NCBI RefSeq assembly: GCF_001509835.1
Contig: NZ_JXTJ01000006.1
Coordinates: 124,001-188,000 of the forward strand
Source: Allobosea sp. WAO
GTDB taxonomy: Bacteria > Pseudomonadota > Alphaproteobacteria > Rhizobiales > Beijerinckiaceae
Direction: 5' to 3'
DNA: 64,000 bases
Shown: positions 9,136 through 17,056 of the stretch, piece after piece
Numbering within the stretch: position 1 is the stretch's first letter
How the letters are laid out: each line of letters begins with the position of its first letter
Program-made: the position numbers and the translations under genes
The notes under the pieces: model-generated
Told to the model about the DNA's origin: nothing
The model's database searches: none
What the model saw: the letters and a program-made list of their open reading frames with translations, nothing else

Positions 9136-9645
9136 TCAGACCGACCCAGCCAGATGCGCCATCACGCTGCGCCGGGCAGCCGGATCGATCAGTCCGGCGA
9201 GATAGCGCGTGATGATCGGGGCGGTTTCGGGACCGGCCGCTTCTAGGGCCCGGCCGATGCGGCGCGCCTGCAGCTCGGCGAGGCGCACCGCGAGCTCGCG
9301 GCCCGCCGCGGTGGCGTGCAGCTTGCGCTGGCGCTTGTCGCGGGTGCCGGGGCGCTGCTCGACGAAGCCGGTCTCGACCAGCTCCTTCAGCACCCGGTTC
9401 AGGCTCTGCTTGGTGATCTGCAGGATGTCGAGCAGTTCGGCGATGGTCATGCCCGGCCGGCGCTGGACGAAGTGCAGCACCCGGTGATGGGCACGGCCGA
9501 ACCCGTAGTCGGCGAGGATCCGGTCGGGGTCGCCAACGAAATCGCGATAGGCGAAGAAGAACAGTTCGATCAGGTCGTAGGGCACCTCCTGGCTCGCCAC
9601 GTCGGAGGCAGTCGGGGCTACGGGATTCGGGGTGGGCGTGCTCAC
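9136..9645 (-). CDS. MarR-family transcriptional regulator
   Basis: 169 residues with a MarR winged-helix core: YGFGRAHHRVLHFVQRRPG, the recognition region LDILQITKQSLNRVLKELVE, and the wing QRPGTRDKRQRKLHATAAG. It is the first gene of a leftward cluster with the two-component system and is divergent from ilvE. A perfect dyad overlaps its predicted -10 element, which suggests autorepression, and perhaps control of ilvE as well. Confidence 0.94.
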   Translation of the reverse strand: MSTPTPNPVAPTASDVASQEVPYDLIELFFFAYRDFVGDPDRILADYGFGRAHHRVLHFVQRRPGMTIAELLDILQITKQSLNRVLKELVETGFVEQRPGTRDKRQRKLHATAAGRELAVRLAELQARRIGRALEAAGPETAPIITRYLAGLIDPAARRSVMAHLAGSV

Positions 9646-9661
9646 GTTCGTGATCTCTTTT

Positions 9662-9707
9662 TATGTCAGCCTTGTTGACATATCTCAGACGTAAGATTAC
9701 CGGTCAA
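9662..9707 (-). promoter_or_regulatory. marR promoter with overlapping 21-bp dyad operator
   Basis: TATGTCA (9662-9668) and TGACATA (9676-9682) are perfect 7-base arms around a 7-base spacer. On the minus strand TTGACC (9702-9707) and GATATG (9679-9684) are 17 bases apart, a plausible -35/-10 pair for the MarR gene whose -10 overlaps the dyad. The palindrome is seen directly. That it is the MarR operator is inferred. Confidence 0.55.
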
Positions 9708-9830
9708 GCACGCGGTGCGACCGATTATGTCGCAAGCGCCGGCTTCGGCGTAGTTTTGATACCGCGCTTGCGCCCGGTTTCGCCTTGTGGCGATGTCGGC
9801 CGCAAGAAAAGGATCAGGAGGATCTGTACC

Positions 9831-10718
9831 ATGTCAGTCATTCCTTTCGACCAGCGCGACGGCGTCATCTGGTTTGACGGCAAGCTCGTGCCGTGGAAGG
9901 AAGCCAAGGTGCACGTACTCACCCATGGCCTGCATTACGGATCCTGCATCTTCGAGGGCGAGCGTTCCTATGACGGCGTGATCTACAAGTGCACCGAGCA
10001 CTCGCAGCGCTTGCACAAGTCGGCCGAGATCATGGATTTCACGATCCCCTATTCGGTCGCCGAGCTCGACGCCGCCAAGTATCTCTGCCTCAAGGAAAAC
10101 GGCCTGCGCGACGCCTATGTCCGCCCGGTCGCCTGGCGCGGCTCGGAGATGATGGCGGTTTCCGGCCTGAACAACGCGATCCATACCGCGATCGCGGTCT
10201 GGGAGTGGCCGAGCATGTTCGACATGGCGCAGAAGCTGAAGGGCGTGCGCCTCGACGTCGCTGCCTATCGCCGGCCCGACCCGGCTTGCGCCCCGGTGCA
10301 TGCCAAGGCCGCCGGCCTCTACATGATCGCCACGCTCTCCAAGCACAAGGCGGAGCGCGCCGGCTATGCCGACGCGATGATGCTCGACTGGGAAGGCAAT
10401 GTCGCCGAATGCACCGGCGCCAACATCTTCTTCATCAAGGACGGCGTGATCCACACTCCGACCGCCGACCGCTTCCTGAACGGCATCACCCGCCAGTCGG
10501 TGATCGAGCTGTGCAAGAAGCGCGGCTTCGAAGTGGTGGAGCGCCGGATCCGGCCGGAGGAGCTGGAAGGCTTCTCCGAGTGCTTCATCACCGGCTCCGC
10601 CGCCGAGGTGACGCTGGTCTCCGAGATCGGTCCCTACAACTTCATCACCGGCAATATGGGCAAGGTGGTCATGGAAGACTACTCGGACGAGGTTCGCCCG
10701 AAGTCCAAGGCAGCCTGA
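9831..10718 (+). CDS. ilvE: Branched-chain amino acid aminotransferase
   Basis: 295 residues, fold-type IV PLP enzyme. The ATG at 9831 is preceded by AGGAGG, and an upstream in-frame extension is non-homologous. Recognisable blocks are THGLHYGSCIFEGERSYDG, the catalytic-Lys region PVHAKAAGLYMIATLSKHKA, DWEGNVAECTGANIFFI, LNGITRQSV and FITGSAAEVTLVSEIG. It catalyses the last step of Ile, Leu and Val synthesis and the first step of their breakdown. It is divergent from the MarR/two-component cluster and ends at a strong terminator. Confidence 0.96.
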   Translation: MSVIPFDQRDGVIWFDGKLVPWKEAKVHVLTHGLHYGSCIFEGERSYDGVIYKCTEHSQRLHKSAEIMDFTIPYSVAELDAAKYLCLKENGLRDAYVRPVAWRGSEMMAVSGLNNAIHTAIAVWEWPSMFDMAQKLKGVRLDVAAYRRPDPACAPVHAKAAGLYMIATLSKHKAERAGYADAMMLDWEGNVAECTGANIFFIKDGVIHTPTADRFLNGITRQSVIELCKKRGFEVVERRIRPEELEGFSECFITGSAAEVTLVSEIGPYNFITGNMGKVVMEDYSDEVRPKSKAA

Positions 10719-10745
10719 AGCTGCTTCACATTGTCGCTTGAAACA

Positions 10746-10776
10746 GTCCCGGGCAGCCCCGCTGCCCGGGACTTTT
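10746..10776 (+). terminator. Rho-independent terminator after ilvE
   Basis: GTCCCGGGCAG (10746-10756) and CTGCCCGGGAC (10762-10772) form an 11-bp perfect hairpin with a 5-base loop followed by TTTT. It lies between the convergent ilvE and DUF1176 genes and partly abuts the latter's stop codon. Confidence 0.85.
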
Positions 10777-11858
10777 CATTTCGTGATCTTCACATCGCTG
10801 CGGAAGAGCACGAGCCAGTCGTCCGACGGCAGCTGGCGGCATTCGCCCATCGCGCTGAGCGTCGTGAGTGCGAAATCGGTGCCGGTCCAGGCGTAGTTGC
10901 CGAGACCGCCGCAGTCGCCGATGCCGCGGCCCTTGGCGAAGTAGCCGAGCTGGCCGCTCTCGGGAGTGTAGTCCGAGTTGATCAGGACGTTGTTGTCGTT
11001 GCCGGCGAAAGCGGCCTTGCGTGCGCCGGCCACCGCATCCCCCGTGACCAGCCAGTAGCCGGTGAGGATGTTGTAGGCGCCGCTGCCGCAATACAGCCCG
11101 ATCAGTCTGCGTCCGCCGTCGAGCGGCCACGCGCGGTCCGCGTTGTAGCGGGCGCCGTCCTCATCCTCCTCGCAGGCGTCCGGATCGCTCGCCTTCAGAT
11201 GCTTGCGCAGGGCCGCGCCCAGTGCCTTTGCCGGGCCTTCGGCAAGCGCCGGCCCGGTCGCCCTGGCGGCAATCACCGGCAGTGCCGGTGGCGACGGCAC
11301 CGTGCTCGCAGCAACCGGACCCTTGCGGACCAGCGCTGTCGTGGTGTTGAGGCGGCCCTGCTGCTCGTCGATCCAGAGCAGGGCCGCGACCGAGCCGGCG
11401 AGCGAGATCGCATAGCTCTTGCCGGCCAACGACGCCGAAAGCCTGGTCGCCTTGCGTGCGGCGGCGATCAACGCTGCCGTGTCGGCTTCGGAAAAGACGA
11501 TGCGGGCGGTCTCGGCGTCTTCGACGGTGGCGGCCAAGGGCTTGCCGCCGGCCGGGAAGGGCGCGCCGTTGAGCTTGAGGCCGATCGCGAGCGGGGCCTT
11601 GAGCTTCTCTCCCGTCAGCTTGAGCGAGAGGGAGACCGTGCCGTTAGGGCCAGCGGGCCGTTCGAGCTTGAGGAACCCTACGCTCTCGGCAGTTTCTTCG
11701 GGCAGTGAAAGCGCGGTGCAGCTGCGCAAGTTATCGCAGCCGGCGATCCAGTCGCGGAAGGTCTTGCTCTGACCTTGCGCCGCGGCTGGGATAGTTGCAG
11801 CCATGAGCATCGCGCCGCAGAGCGGGACCAGCCGCGTCACCAACCATCCCGTGCCCAT
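10776..11858 (-). CDS. DUF1176 secreted protein
   Basis: 360 residues with a Sec signal peptide (hydrophobic 7-25, AAA/AQG cleavage region). DUF1176 hallmarks follow: KTFRDWIAGCDNLRSCTAL near the N-terminus, LWIDEQQGRLNTTTALVRKG centrally, and a Cys-rich C-terminal half (GLYCGSGAYN, GDCGGLGNYAW, GECRQL). It is probably periplasmic with disulfides. No biochemical function is established for the family. It begins 2 bases after the moaE stop, so it is probably the last gene of the uvrC-pgsA-moaD-moaE direction. Confidence 0.9.
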   Translation of the reverse strand: MGTGWLVTRLVPLCGAMLMAATIPAAAQGQSKTFRDWIAGCDNLRSCTALSLPEETAESVGFLKLERPAGPNGTVSLSLKLTGEKLKAPLAIGLKLNGAPFPAGGKPLAATVEDAETARIVFSEADTAALIAAARKATRLSASLAGKSYAISLAGSVAALLWIDEQQGRLNTTTALVRKGPVAASTVPSPPALPVIAARATGPALAEGPAKALGAALRKHLKASDPDACEEDEDGARYNADRAWPLDGGRRLIGLYCGSGAYNILTGYWLVTGDAVAGARKAAFAGNDNNVLINSDYTPESGQLGYFAKGRGIGDCGGLGNYAWTGTDFALTTLSAMGECRQLPSDDWLVLFRSDVKITK

Positions 11859-11860
11859 CG

Positions 11861-12316
11861 TCAGCTCCAGCGTTCCGCCGCCTTGTCGTCGTCTTCCTTG
11901 GCCTGGACCCAGCCGCCAAGCGTGCCATCAGCGAGATGCTCGCGCTTCCAGAAGGGCGCGCGGGTCTTGAGATAGTCCATCAGGAAATCGGCGGCCTCGA
12001 AGGCCTCGCGGCGATGGCTTGATGCGGCGATGACCAGGACGATCTGCTCGCCCGGTCTGATCAGCCCGAAGCGATGGATCGCGACGAGGCCGGCGAGAGG
12101 CCAGCGTGCGGCAGCCTCGGCGGCGACGCGCGCGATCTCGGCTTCGGCCATGCCCGGATAATGCTCGAGCTCAAGGGCTGCGAGCCGGCCGCTCTCGTCG
12201 CGGCAAAGGCCAGTGAAGCTGACGACGGCGCCGATACTGGCGTTGCCGCGGGCAAGCGCCGCGACCTCGGCGCCGAGGTCGAAATCCTCGCGCTGGATCC
12301 GGATGATCGGAGTCAT
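11861..12316 (-). CDS. moaE: Molybdopterin synthase catalytic subunit
   Basis: 151 residues. MoaE features are GAVVSFTGLCRDES near residue 30, LELEHYPGMAEAEI, the active-site strand IHRFGLIRPGEQIVLV, SSHRREAFEAADFLMDYLKT and the catalytic Lys region APFWKREH. It converts precursor Z (cPMP) to molybdopterin using thiocarboxylated MoaD. The ATG at 12316 gives the conserved MTPIIRIQREDFD start. It is separated from moaD by a hairpin repeat. Confidence 0.96.
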   Translation of the reverse strand: MTPIIRIQREDFDLGAEVAALARGNASIGAVVSFTGLCRDESGRLAALELEHYPGMAEAEIARVAAEAAARWPLAGLVAIHRFGLIRPGEQIVLVIAASSHRREAFEAADFLMDYLKTRAPFWKREHLADGTLGGWVQAKEDDDKAAERWS

Positions 12317-12355
12317 CACGCAAGCTCCGAAAGAAAGCGCCGCTTTTCTCGAACG

Positions 12356-12448
12356 GTCATCCCGGCCGAAGCGAGGCGGAGAGCCGGGATCCATGCCTGA
12401 ACCGTTCCGGAATGGATCCCGGGTCTCCCTACGGTCGCCCGGGATGAC
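12356..12448. repeat. Palindromic intergenic repeat between moaD and moaE
   Basis: The outer arms GTCATCCCGG (12356-12365) and CCGGGATGAC (12439-12448) are perfect inverted repeats. Inner arms GCCGGGATCCAT (12383-12394) and ATGGATCCCGGG (12412-12423) add a second stem. The 93-base element would fold into a long hairpin in RNA. Elements with this GTCATCCCGG border occur between genes in many alphaproteobacteria. It may affect moaD-moaE mRNA stability. Confidence 0.8.
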
Positions 12449-12478
12449 CAGAAAGGTTCACTCACGCTCAAAGAACTC

Positions 12479-12757
12479 TCACCCACCGGTCATCGGCGGG
12501 AAGAAAGCGATCTCGCGGGCGCCGGCGATGGAGGCCGCCGGCTTGGCATGGGTGTGGTCGATGGCGGCGCGCACGATGGCCTCGTTCTCGAAGGCGATCT
12601 CATAGCCCTCGCCACGAGTCTTCAACCAGCGCACCAGCTCGGCAACGGTCTCAGTACCGGGCGGCGGCGAGACGATCTCGTCGGACAGGCCGACGCGCTC
12701 GCGCACCCAGGCGAAATAGACGAGCTTCAGCGGCTGGGTCGCTACATGCTGGTTCAT
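12479..12757 (-). CDS. moaD: Molybdopterin synthase sulfur-carrier subunit
   Basis: 92 residues, ubiquitin-like fold. LKLVYFAWVRERVGLSDE opens the domain, and the protein ends in the Gly-Gly needed for adenylation and thiocarboxylation (FFPPMTGG). It partners MoaE. Its ATG overlaps the pgsA stop (ATGA), showing tight translational coupling with pgsA. Confidence 0.95.
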   Translation of the reverse strand: MNQHVATQPLKLVYFAWVRERVGLSDEIVSPPPGTETVAELVRWLKTRGEGYEIAFENEAIVRAAIDHTHAKPAASIAGAREIAFFPPMTGG

Positions 12758-13365
12758 GGCGCGCGCTCATCCATGGCGACGAGATGCCTGATGCCGGCGT
12801 TGAGATAGTCCCAGCCGGTATAGATCGTCAGCAGGGCGGCGACCCAGAGCATGACGATGCCGATCTGGGTGTTGTGGGGCAGGACCTGATCGCCGGCCGG
12901 ACCGACGACGAGGAAGCCGAGCGCGAAGAGCTGCGTCGCGGTCTTCCATTTCGCGACCTTGCTGACGGGGACGCTGACCTTGAGGTCGGCGAGGAATTCG
13001 CGCAGGCCGGAAACCAGGATCTCGCGGCAGAGGATGACGATCGCCGCCCAGATCGACCAACCGTGAATGGTGTCGGTATGGACGAGCATCAGCAGGAGCG
13101 CGCAGACGAGGAGCTTGTCGGCGATCGGGTCGAGCATGCGGCCGATCGCCGATTGCTGGCTCCAGGCGCGAGCGAGCCAGCCGTCGAGATAGTCGGTGAC
13201 CGCGGCCGCGACGTAGATCGCCAGCGCCGCCCAGCGGGCCCAGTCGTCGCGCGGCCAGAACAACAACGCCACCAGCGCCGGGATCGCGGCGATCCGGCCA
13301 TAGGTCAGCAGGTTTGGCAGCGACCAGGGGCCGCGGCGCCGGATAGCATCAGGAAGAATCGTCAC
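12754..13365 (-). CDS. pgsA: CDP-diacylglycerol-glycerol-3-phosphate 3-phosphatidyltransferase
   Basis: About 203 residues from GTG 13365. An ATG at 13422 would add 19 poorly conserved residues, and no clear ribosome site separates the two. The CDP-alcohol phosphotransferase motif D-x2-D-G-x2-A-R-x8-G-x3-D-x3-D is visible as TDYLDGWLARAW followed by GRMLDPIADK. Four or more membrane helices follow. It makes phosphatidylglycerol phosphate at the inner membrane. It lies downstream of uvrC in the usual Hyphomicrobiales order. Confidence 0.93.
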   Translation of the reverse strand: MTILPDAIRRRGPWSLPNLLTYGRIAAIPALVALLFWPRDDWARWAALAIYVAAAVTDYLDGWLARAWSQQSAIGRMLDPIADKLLVCALLLMLVHTDTIHGWSIWAAIVILCREILVSGLREFLADLKVSVPVSKVAKWKTATQLFALGFLVVGPAGDQVLPHNTQIGIVMLWVAALLTIYTGWDYLNAGIRHLVAMDERAP

Positions 13366-13502
13366 GAAGAACACCAAGCCGCGCCTTTGCGACAGCGTCA
13401 ACACGCAACACGGTGATTGCATGGCGAAGCTGCGTTGCGAAATCGGCAGGTCGGTGCTGGGCAGGTTCGCAGGTATTGCGAACGAACCTGCCGCAACGAC
13501 CT

Positions 13503-15614
13503 TCAGCGCTCGTGAAAATGATCGTGAACGGCCTTCGCGGTCGCTGCGTTGACGCCCGGCGTCCGCATCAGGTCGTCGAGCTTGGCGCGTTGGATCGCCT
13601 TGACCGTGCCGAAATGTAGCAGGAGCGCGCGCTTGCGGGCGGGGCCGATGCCGGGGATCTCGTCGAGCGGGTTCTTGGTGATGTCGCGCTTGCGCTTGGC
13701 GCGGTGCGTGCCGATGGCGAAACGGTGGGCCTCGTCGCGCAGGCGCTGGATGAAATAGAGCGCCGGGTCGCGCGGCGGCAGCTTGAACGGCTCGCGCCCC
13801 ACCATGAAGAAGGTCTCGCGCATGGCGTTGCGATCCTCGCCCTTGGCGATGGCGACGAGTGCGATGTCGGTCACGCCGCATTCGGCCATGATCTTGCGCG
13901 CCGCCTCGAACTGTCCCTTGCCGCCGTCGACGATGACGAGATCGGGCCGCGAGGGGAAGGGAGCGTCGTCGCTGGCCAATTCGGGTGGCGTCAATCCGAC
14001 AAGTTCTGATGCGCCTTCGGCAGTGATGGTAGCGGGCGAGGGACTTGAACCCCCTACGCCTTCCTCAACGGCATCAGGCAGGTCGCGTGCATTCGTCGGT
14101 GTTGGCTCTGGCGTCTCGGTCGCCCCGCTCTCCTTCGCCAATCGCGAAAAGCGCCGCTTCAGCACCTCGCGCATCATGCCGAAATCGTCGCCCGCAATGG
14201 TGTCGCTGGAGATGTTGAAGGTGCGGTAATGGCTCTTCATGAAGCCGTCCTTGCCGGCGACGACCATGCCGCCGACCGCGTTCGTGCCCATGATGTGCGA
14301 GTTGTCGTACACCTCGACGCGGCGCGGTGCCCGCTCCATGCCGAAGGCTGTACCGAGCGCATTGAGCAGGCTCTGCTGGCCGGCATTGTCGGCGAGCTTG
14401 CGGGCGAGCGCCTCATGCGCGTTCTTCTGGGCATGGGCGACGAGGTCTCGCCGCTCGCCGCGCTTGGGCGCCGCGAGCTCGACCTTGCGGCCGGCGCGGG
14501 CGCAGAGCGCTTCGGCAATGAGGTCGGCCTCGGGCAGGTCATGCGAGACCAGCACCAGCCGCGGCGGCGGCTTGTCGTCGTAGAACTGGGTGACGACCGA
14601 GGCCAGCACCTCTGCAGGGCTGAGGCTCTTGTCGGCGCGCGGGAAGAGGGCGCGGTTGCCCCAGTTCTGCTTGTTGCGGAAGAAGAATATCTCGACGCAG
14701 AACTGGCCGGCCTGCTCGTCGATGGCGAAGACGTCGGCCTCCTCCACCCCTTGCGTGTTGATGTCCTGCCCGGCCTGGACGGCCGAGAGGGCCGCCAGCC
14801 GGTCGCGATAGCGCGCCGCCTTCTCGAATTCGAGGTCTTCTGCCGCCGCCTGCATGCGCTCGGACAGGAGCTGCTTCACCGCCGAGGAGCGGCCGGAGAG
14901 GAAGGCACGGGCCTGGTCGGCGAGAGCCTGGTAGTCGGCATGCGAGATCTCGCCGGTGCAGGGACCGGAGCAGCGCTTGATCTGGAAGAGCAGGCAGGGC
15001 CGCGTGCGGTTCTCGTAATAGCTGTCCGAACAGGAGCGCAGCAGGAAGGCCTTCTGCAGCGCGTCGATGGTGCGCTCGACCGCCCAGACCGAGGCAAAGG
15101 GCCCGAAATAATCGCCCTTGCGCTGGCGCGAGCCGCGGTGCTTGGCGATCTGCGGCGCCGGATGGTCGCCGGAGAGGAAGATGTAGGGGAAGGATTTGTC
15201 GTCGCGCAGCAGCACGTTGTAGCGCGGCCGAAGCTGCTTGATCAGGTTGGATTCGAGCAGCAAGGCCTCAGTCTCGGTGCCGGTGGTGACGAACTCCATG
15301 TTGGCGGTCTCGGCGATCATCCGCGCGACCGCATTGGTATGCGCCATGCCGCGGGCATAGGCGGTGACGCGGTTCTTCAGGCTCTTGGCCTTGCCGACAT
15401 AGAGCACCTCGCCGGCGCGATCGAACATCCGGTAAACGCCCGGCCGGTTCGGCAGGTGCCTTGCGAATTCGGCGATCACTTCGATGCCGGCCTTGAGCGC
15501 ACCCGGGGCGGCTTCGCCGAGGTCGAGCGCAGGCTCTTTGGGGAGGGCGGTTTCCTCCTCCAGCTCGGTCTCGTCTTCGGGACTATCGGGGCGTTCGCGA
15601 TTCATGGGCTGCAT
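13503..15614 (-). CDS. uvrC: UvrABC system protein C
   Basis: 703 residues. Domains: GIY-YIG nuclease ([20 protein letters not shown]) near residue 55, a Cys-containing segment ([17 protein letters not shown]), the UVR motif, the UvrC RNaseH-like nuclease ([25 protein letters not shown]), and C-terminal helix-hairpin-helix motifs ([29 protein letters not shown]). It makes both incisions in nucleotide excision repair. A low-complexity insert at about residues 495-550 interrupts the RNaseH-like domain and contains a tRNA-like sequence. ATG 15614 is used; ATG 15605 is an alternative. Confidence 0.96.
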   Translation of the reverse strand: MQPMNRERPDSPEDETELEEETALPKEPALDLGEAAPGALKAGIEVIAEFARHLPNRPGVYRMFDRAGEVLYVGKAKSLKNRVTAYARGMAHTNAVARMIAETANMEFVTTGTETEALLLESNLIKQLRPRYNVLLRDDKSFPYIFLSGDHPAPQIAKHRGSRQRKGDYFGPFASVWAVERTIDALQKAFLLRSCSDSYYENRTRPCLLFQIKRCSGPCTGEISHADYQALADQARAFLSGRSSAVKQLLSERMQAAAEDLEFEKAARYRDRLAALSAVQAGQDINTQGVEEADVFAIDEQAGQFCVEIFFFRNKQNWGNRALFPRADKSLSPAEVLASVVTQFYDDKPPPRLVLVSHDLPEADLIAEALCARAGRKVELAAPKRGERRDLVAHAQKNAHEALARKLADNAGQQSLLNALGTAFGMERAPRRVEVYDNSHIMGTNAVGGMVVAGKDGFMKSHYRTFNISSDTIAGDDFGMMREVLKRRFSRLAKESGATETPEPTPTNARDLPDAVEEGVGGSSPSPATITAEGASELVGLTPPELASDDAPFPSRPDLVIVDGGKGQFEAARKIMAECGVTDIALVAIAKGEDRNAMRETFFMVGREPFKLPPRDPALYFIQRLRDEAHRFAIGTHRAKRKRDITKNPLDEIPGIGPARKRALLLHFGTVKAIQRAKLDDLMRTPGVNAATAKAVHDHFHER
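14027..14075 (-). other. tRNA-Leu-like 3' half embedded in uvrC
   Basis: On the minus strand this reads as a variable arm (TGCC...GGCG), a perfect T arm (GGGGG, loop TTCAAGT, CCCTC), a 3' acceptor strand (GCCCGCT), discriminator A and CCA. The TTCAAGT loop and long variable arm resemble a class II (Leu-type) tRNA. No matching 5' acceptor AGCGGGC was found upstream, so it is not a functional tRNA gene. It is translated in frame as [11 protein letters not shown] within the UvrC insert. Confidence 0.6.
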
Positions 15615-15996
15615 GTAGGATGTCGCAGGCGCTTCGTCATGTCAGGAGCGGCTTCGTTCCTGCTCGATGTACCCGCGTACGGTTTTACGCCGGTGGACCT
15701 GTCGCTCGCGCGCTTGAATTGCACTGTATTCAGGCCGGCGGAGTGTCCGTTTTCCGTTGATGTGATCGAGATTTTATAGGCCACCTGCGATGGATGCCAC
15801 GATGTGATCTGATCTCTTTTTGAATTTTTAATTGACAAAAGCGTTTCTGGATTCCATATCTATGTCTCGATATTAGGCCGAACGACTTGGCCTTGGCGCT
15901 TATGAACGCGCCGTGGTGACGATCTTCCTCCTCTGTTCGAAATCGCCGCTGCACTGTTTCGTGCGGCTTCAACAAGCACGACTGTAGGAGGCTCCC
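15615..15996 (+). promoter_or_regulatory. uvrC-cspA divergent region with cspA promoter and long leader
   Basis: This is 382 bases without a gene. TTGACA at 15832-15837 is followed 17 bases later by CATATC (15855-15860), a plausible sigma-70 promoter, in an AT-rich stretch unlike the surroundings. It would give a leader of about 130 bases before cspA, typical of cold-shock mRNAs whose 5' UTR senses temperature. No other gene is apparent. Confidence 0.6.
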
Positions 15997-16206
15997 ATGA
16001 GCTCGGGTTCGGTCAAGTGGTTCAACGCCACCAAGGGTTTTGGTTTCATTCAGCCGGATGACGGCGGTCAGGACGTCTTCGTCCATATCAGCGCTGTCGA
16101 GCGGGCTGGCATGCGCGATCTGCGCGATGGCCAGAAGATCAGCTACGAGCTGGTCCAGGACAAGCGCTCCGGCAAGATGTCGGCGGATAATCTGCGCGCC
16201 GAATGA
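15997..16206 (+). CDS. cspA: Cold-shock domain protein
   Basis: 69 residues, a single cold-shock OB-fold with RNP1 (KGFGFIQ) and RNP2 ([10 protein letters not shown]) motifs, starting [21 protein letters not shown] precedes the ATG. It binds single-stranded RNA/DNA and acts as an RNA chaperone. The bS21 gene follows on the same strand across a terminator-like hairpin, so the group may respond together to cold or growth phase. Confidence 0.96.
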   Translation: MSSGSVKWFNATKGFGFIQPDDGGQDVFVHISAVERAGMRDLRDGQKISYELVQDKRSGKMSADNLRAE

Positions 16207-16294
16207 AGGCCCGCTGCTACGGGCGAAGCGATCTGAAAGGCGACCACGGATGTACTGGCGCCATCACGTAACGCTCTGAAGCAAGGGCTATCGA

Positions 16295-16331
16295 GGGGTC
16301 GGGACATCAAGCCCGGCCCTTTTGCTTTTTT
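16295..16331 (+). terminator. Terminator/attenuator between cspA and rpsU
   Basis: GGGTCGGG within 16296-16303 and CCCGGCCC (16312-16319) form an imperfect stem with one G-U pair and a loop of about 8 bases, followed by a T-rich tract (16320-16331). The rpsU ribosome site begins immediately after, so it may act as partial terminator setting the cspA:rpsU ratio. Confidence 0.6.
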
Positions 16332-16346
16332 GAAGAGAGGATGCCG

Positions 16347-16622
16347 ATGCAGGTTCTCGTGCGCGACAACAACGTCGATCAGGCGCTCCGCGTCCTGAAG
16401 AAGAAGATGCAGCGCGAAGGCGTCTTCCGGGAAATGAAGCAGCGCCGGTCCTATGAAAAGCCGTCGGAGCGACGCGTCCGCGAGCGCGCCGATGCCATCC
16501 GGCGTGCAAGGAAGGCGGCCCGCAAGCAGGCGCAGCGCGACGGTCTGCTGCCCGCGCCGAAGCGCAAGCCGCCGCTCGCCAGAACGCCCAGGCCCGGCAT
16601 GTCGCCCCGCCCGGCGAGCTGA
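16347..16622 (+). CDS. rpsU: 30S ribosomal protein bS21
   Basis: 91 residues from ATG 16347. The motif [20 protein letters not shown] is diagnostic of bS21, followed by a basic helix. The C-terminal extension (to [11 protein letters not shown]) is longer than in E. coli, as usual in Hyphomicrobiales. GAGAGG at 16335-16340 fits the ATG at 16347 rather than the one at 16341. Genomes of this group often carry several rpsU copies next to cold-shock genes. Confidence 0.93.
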   Translation: MQVLVRDNNVDQALRVLKKKMQREGVFREMKQRRSYEKPSERRVRERADAIRRARKAARKQAQRDGLLPAPKRKPPLARTPRPGMSPRPAS

Positions 16623-16655
16623 CGCGCGTCCGGAGCCGGCTGGAGAGAGGTTGCC

Positions 16656-16907
16656 ATGTCGAGCCGCAACATGAAGCTGGAAGACGCCAAGGCGCGCGCG
16701 CAGGTGGCCTTCGAGAAATCCGAGCAGCGCAAGCGCGATGCATCTCAGGTCTGGCAGTCGATCGAGGACGAAGCCCTCCAGGTGCGACTGAAAACGGAAC
16801 GCCTGAAGGCCTTGCGTCTCGCCAAGGAAGCGATCGAGGCCGAAGCCAAGCCCAAGGTACCGGAGCCGAGCGAGGCGAAGCCGGTTCGCCGTCGCCGAAC
16901 TAGCTGA
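16656..16907 (+). CDS. Small charged coiled-coil protein, unknown function
   Basis: 83 residues, almost entirely charged helix (EDAKARAQVAFEKSEQRKRD, ALRLAKEAIEAEAKP) with a basic tail VRRRRTS. A GAGAGG site precedes the ATG. It follows rpsU by 33 bases, so co-expression with the cold-shock/bS21 pair is likely and a nucleic-acid or ribosome-associated role is possible. No family recognised. Confidence 0.7.
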   Translation: MSSRNMKLEDAKARAQVAFEKSEQRKRDASQVWQSIEDEALQVRLKTERLKALRLAKEAIEAEAKPKVPEPSEAKPVRRRRTS

Positions 16908-17056
16908 TTGCGGGTCGACGCTTCCGGGCTGCCTTAAGTGGAACACAGGCCGAGTCCGCCGATGCGGCCGTGGGCAGGCGAGCGGTGAGCATTTCCGCTT
17001 GACCGCACCCTGTGAGCGTTCGACACCACGCGCAACGCCCCCCGGATTGCCTGCTC

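Noticed and set aside
14027..14115. A functional tRNA-Leu gene antisense in the uvrC region
   Set aside because: There is no 5' acceptor strand AGCGGGC or proper D and anticodon arms upstream; only the 3' half is tRNA-like.
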